Assembly: GCA_003427395.1 (NCBI GenBank) | Contig: BFEA01000709.1 | Location: 48,004 to 77,479, forward strand | DNA length: 29,476 nt | Direction: 5' to 3' | Origin: Chara braunii | Taxonomy: Eukaryota; Streptophyta; Charophyceae; Charales; Characeae | Part shown: one piece after another, positions 28,257-29,476 of the stretch | Numbering within the stretch: position 1 is the stretch's first letter | How the letters are laid out: the number at the start of each line of letters is the position of its first letter | Notes under the pieces: model-generated | Database searches by the model: none | The model's input: only the letters and a program-made list of their open reading frames with translations | Told to the model about the DNA's origin: nothing | Position numbers and translations under genes: made by a program

Positions 28257-29476
28257 TCCTAGAGCGGGCCCCTCCAGCACGTCGCGAGACCTCCAGTCTC
28301 GAGTCTCAACACATGAGAAAGGAGGCGAGCAGGGCTACCCTGTGTCCAACTGAAGATGCGGGGGCCAAGACGTCACATTTTTTTGGCCCCGCGGAACTGT
28401 TGCGTGAGGAGCACTTATGGCAGAGGGCGATGTCAGCAAATCCGAATGTATTCGGAGTTTGTGGCGGTCGCCCGAGCCGAGGGAACCGGAGGTCGCACCT
28501 TCGCTCCTTCGCAATGCAGGCATCCCGCCCTCCAGGCAAAACGAAGACGCGCCATCTTTCAGGAGCAAGGTGTTGAGCATAGGAGACCTTTGCTGCGCAC
28601 GGCGGGATGGACTCTCCTGGGCAACGGGAAACAAACTCCTCGCAGACAAGTGCGAATCTACTCGCACTTGATCAGACATCAGGGTGGCCTCGTCTCGCAT
28701 GTCGGAATCTCGACTCCCTACGCAGTGGGGGTCAGTTTCCATATACTGGGGACTCCCGGACGTTCTACGCTTTTAGCCCGATCCCTTCCCGCCCGACCCC
28801 TTCCCGCCCGACCCCTTTCTGCCCGACCCCTTTCCGTCGGACGCCTTCTCAACCGACGATGTCTCGCCCGTCCCCTTTCCGGCAAACTGTGAGCCGTCTC
28901 CTCCGCCACCTCCGCCGTCTCCTTCGTCTCCTCCACCACCCCCTCCCGGATGCTGACCGACCGGCGGAGGTTGCGGCAGGCGCCAGTCAATGCCACGAGA
29001 CGGTGCCGTTTCGAGTGCGTCAAAAGGCGCTCGAAACTCTAACATGTTGTTGGCGTACAACTCATGTAGCTTTTGTTCTGCATACTCATCGACGTCCTGA
29101 TCGTTCCTCTCGGGGTTTATGAGACTCAAATGCTCCACCAGAGCAGTTCTTGCCTTTCTCTTAAATGCACCCGCTCCCAGTCTCTTCAGTCCACTCCACT
29201 TGCCATCGGCCTCCTTTATTGCCATGACCCATATTCCATTCCTAACAGCAGGTTGGAATATCCTCGGGTGCCAGACGACGTTGTGTCCCCAGACATCCTC
29301 CGACGTAAACCGGTGATGCTTGCCGAAGAAGTAGAGTCTGTCATTCTGCCAGGTGTCATGGTCCACAGGGAGCCTGTCACAAGGTTCGTGATCATAGTCT
29401 CTCTCTTCCTCCTCATCATCAGACGATTGGTCGTCGACTGGTTCGCCCCGAAACACACGCTTCAAACCGGCAGGGG

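Larger units (their letters stand above)
25975..29476 (-). pseudogene. Ulp1/C48-type cysteine protease gene, multi-domain, broken by eight stops; runs off the right edge
   Basis: One reading frame (~1,119 codons, with one intron at 27138-27280) runs from the window edge to TAA 25977-25975. In order: acidic start (QSSDDEEEERDYD); an unrecognised globular region (FGKHHRFTSEDVWGHNVVWH, GIWVMAIKEADGKWSGLKRL); a Gly/Lys/Ser repeat (GSGGKGSG); a disordered middle with 39- and 75-residue repeats; a Lys/Arg/acidic linker; and a C-terminal Ulp1 protease domain that would cleave SUMO-like conjugates. Stops: TAA 28775, TAG 28337, TAG 28151, TAG 26775, TAG 26538, TGA 26529, TAG 26385, TGA 26325 (first base, minus strand). 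No frameshift is needed. Chance would give ~50 stops over this length. Such Ulp1 genes are often transposon-borne; whether this one is remains open. Confidence 0.8.

Noticed and set aside
27623-29122. Several plus-strand frames of 60-180 codons
   Set aside because: Antisense shadows of the Ulp1 gene, whose frame is supported by splicing, exact-multiple repeats and the protease domain.

Overview
The window looks like repeat-dominated nuclear DNA from a eukaryote. Evidence: L1-type LINE proteins, a Ty3/gypsy pol, a tRNA-derived SINE, terminal-inverted-repeat elements with 8-bp target duplications, long microsatellites, homopolymer tails, a 440-base assembly gap, and one spliceosomal intron that keeps its reading frame. 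No bacterial operons, rRNA or housekeeping genes were seen. The mix resembles a large, transposon-rich green-lineage genome; a charophyte such as Chara is my best guess (inference, about 0.6).

Layout. 1-421: tail-end repeat and a short direct repeat. 422-1393 and 3151-4207: two diverged copies of one ~1 kb LTR-like sequence in opposite orientation, each with a TATAAAT box at the matching place. 4208-8470 (minus strand): a decayed Ty3/gypsy element read as RNase H, integrase, then two extra downstream ORFs linked by ATGA stop/start overlaps. 8471-13472 (minus): ORF1 of an L1-type LINE (LINE-B), split by a 2-kb TIR element (9689-11697) that itself carries a SINE and a 294-bp MITE. 13473-15900: noncoding, with several diverged tandem repeats and two poly-T tracts. 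16085-22226 (minus): ORF2 of a second LINE (LINE-A) with endonuclease, reverse transcriptase and zinc-finger regions, interrupted by a 1.3-kb TIR element (17729-19020) that holds the N gap. 22230-25900: a (CA)n tract, a ~275-bp satellite, a ~330-bp repeat and smaller repeats. 25975-29476 (minus, running off the right edge): a Ulp1/C48 cysteine-protease pseudogene with an unknown N-terminal region, internal protein repeats, one in-frame intron and eight in-frame stops but no frameshift.

Every recognisable coding relic lies on the minus strand and all are broken. The nesting gives a relative history: LINEs first, then TIR elements into their ORFs, then the MITE inside one TIR element. The items most worth a second look are the gypsy element with two stop/start-coupled extra ORFs and the three TIR elements with CT-starting ends and 8-bp duplications.
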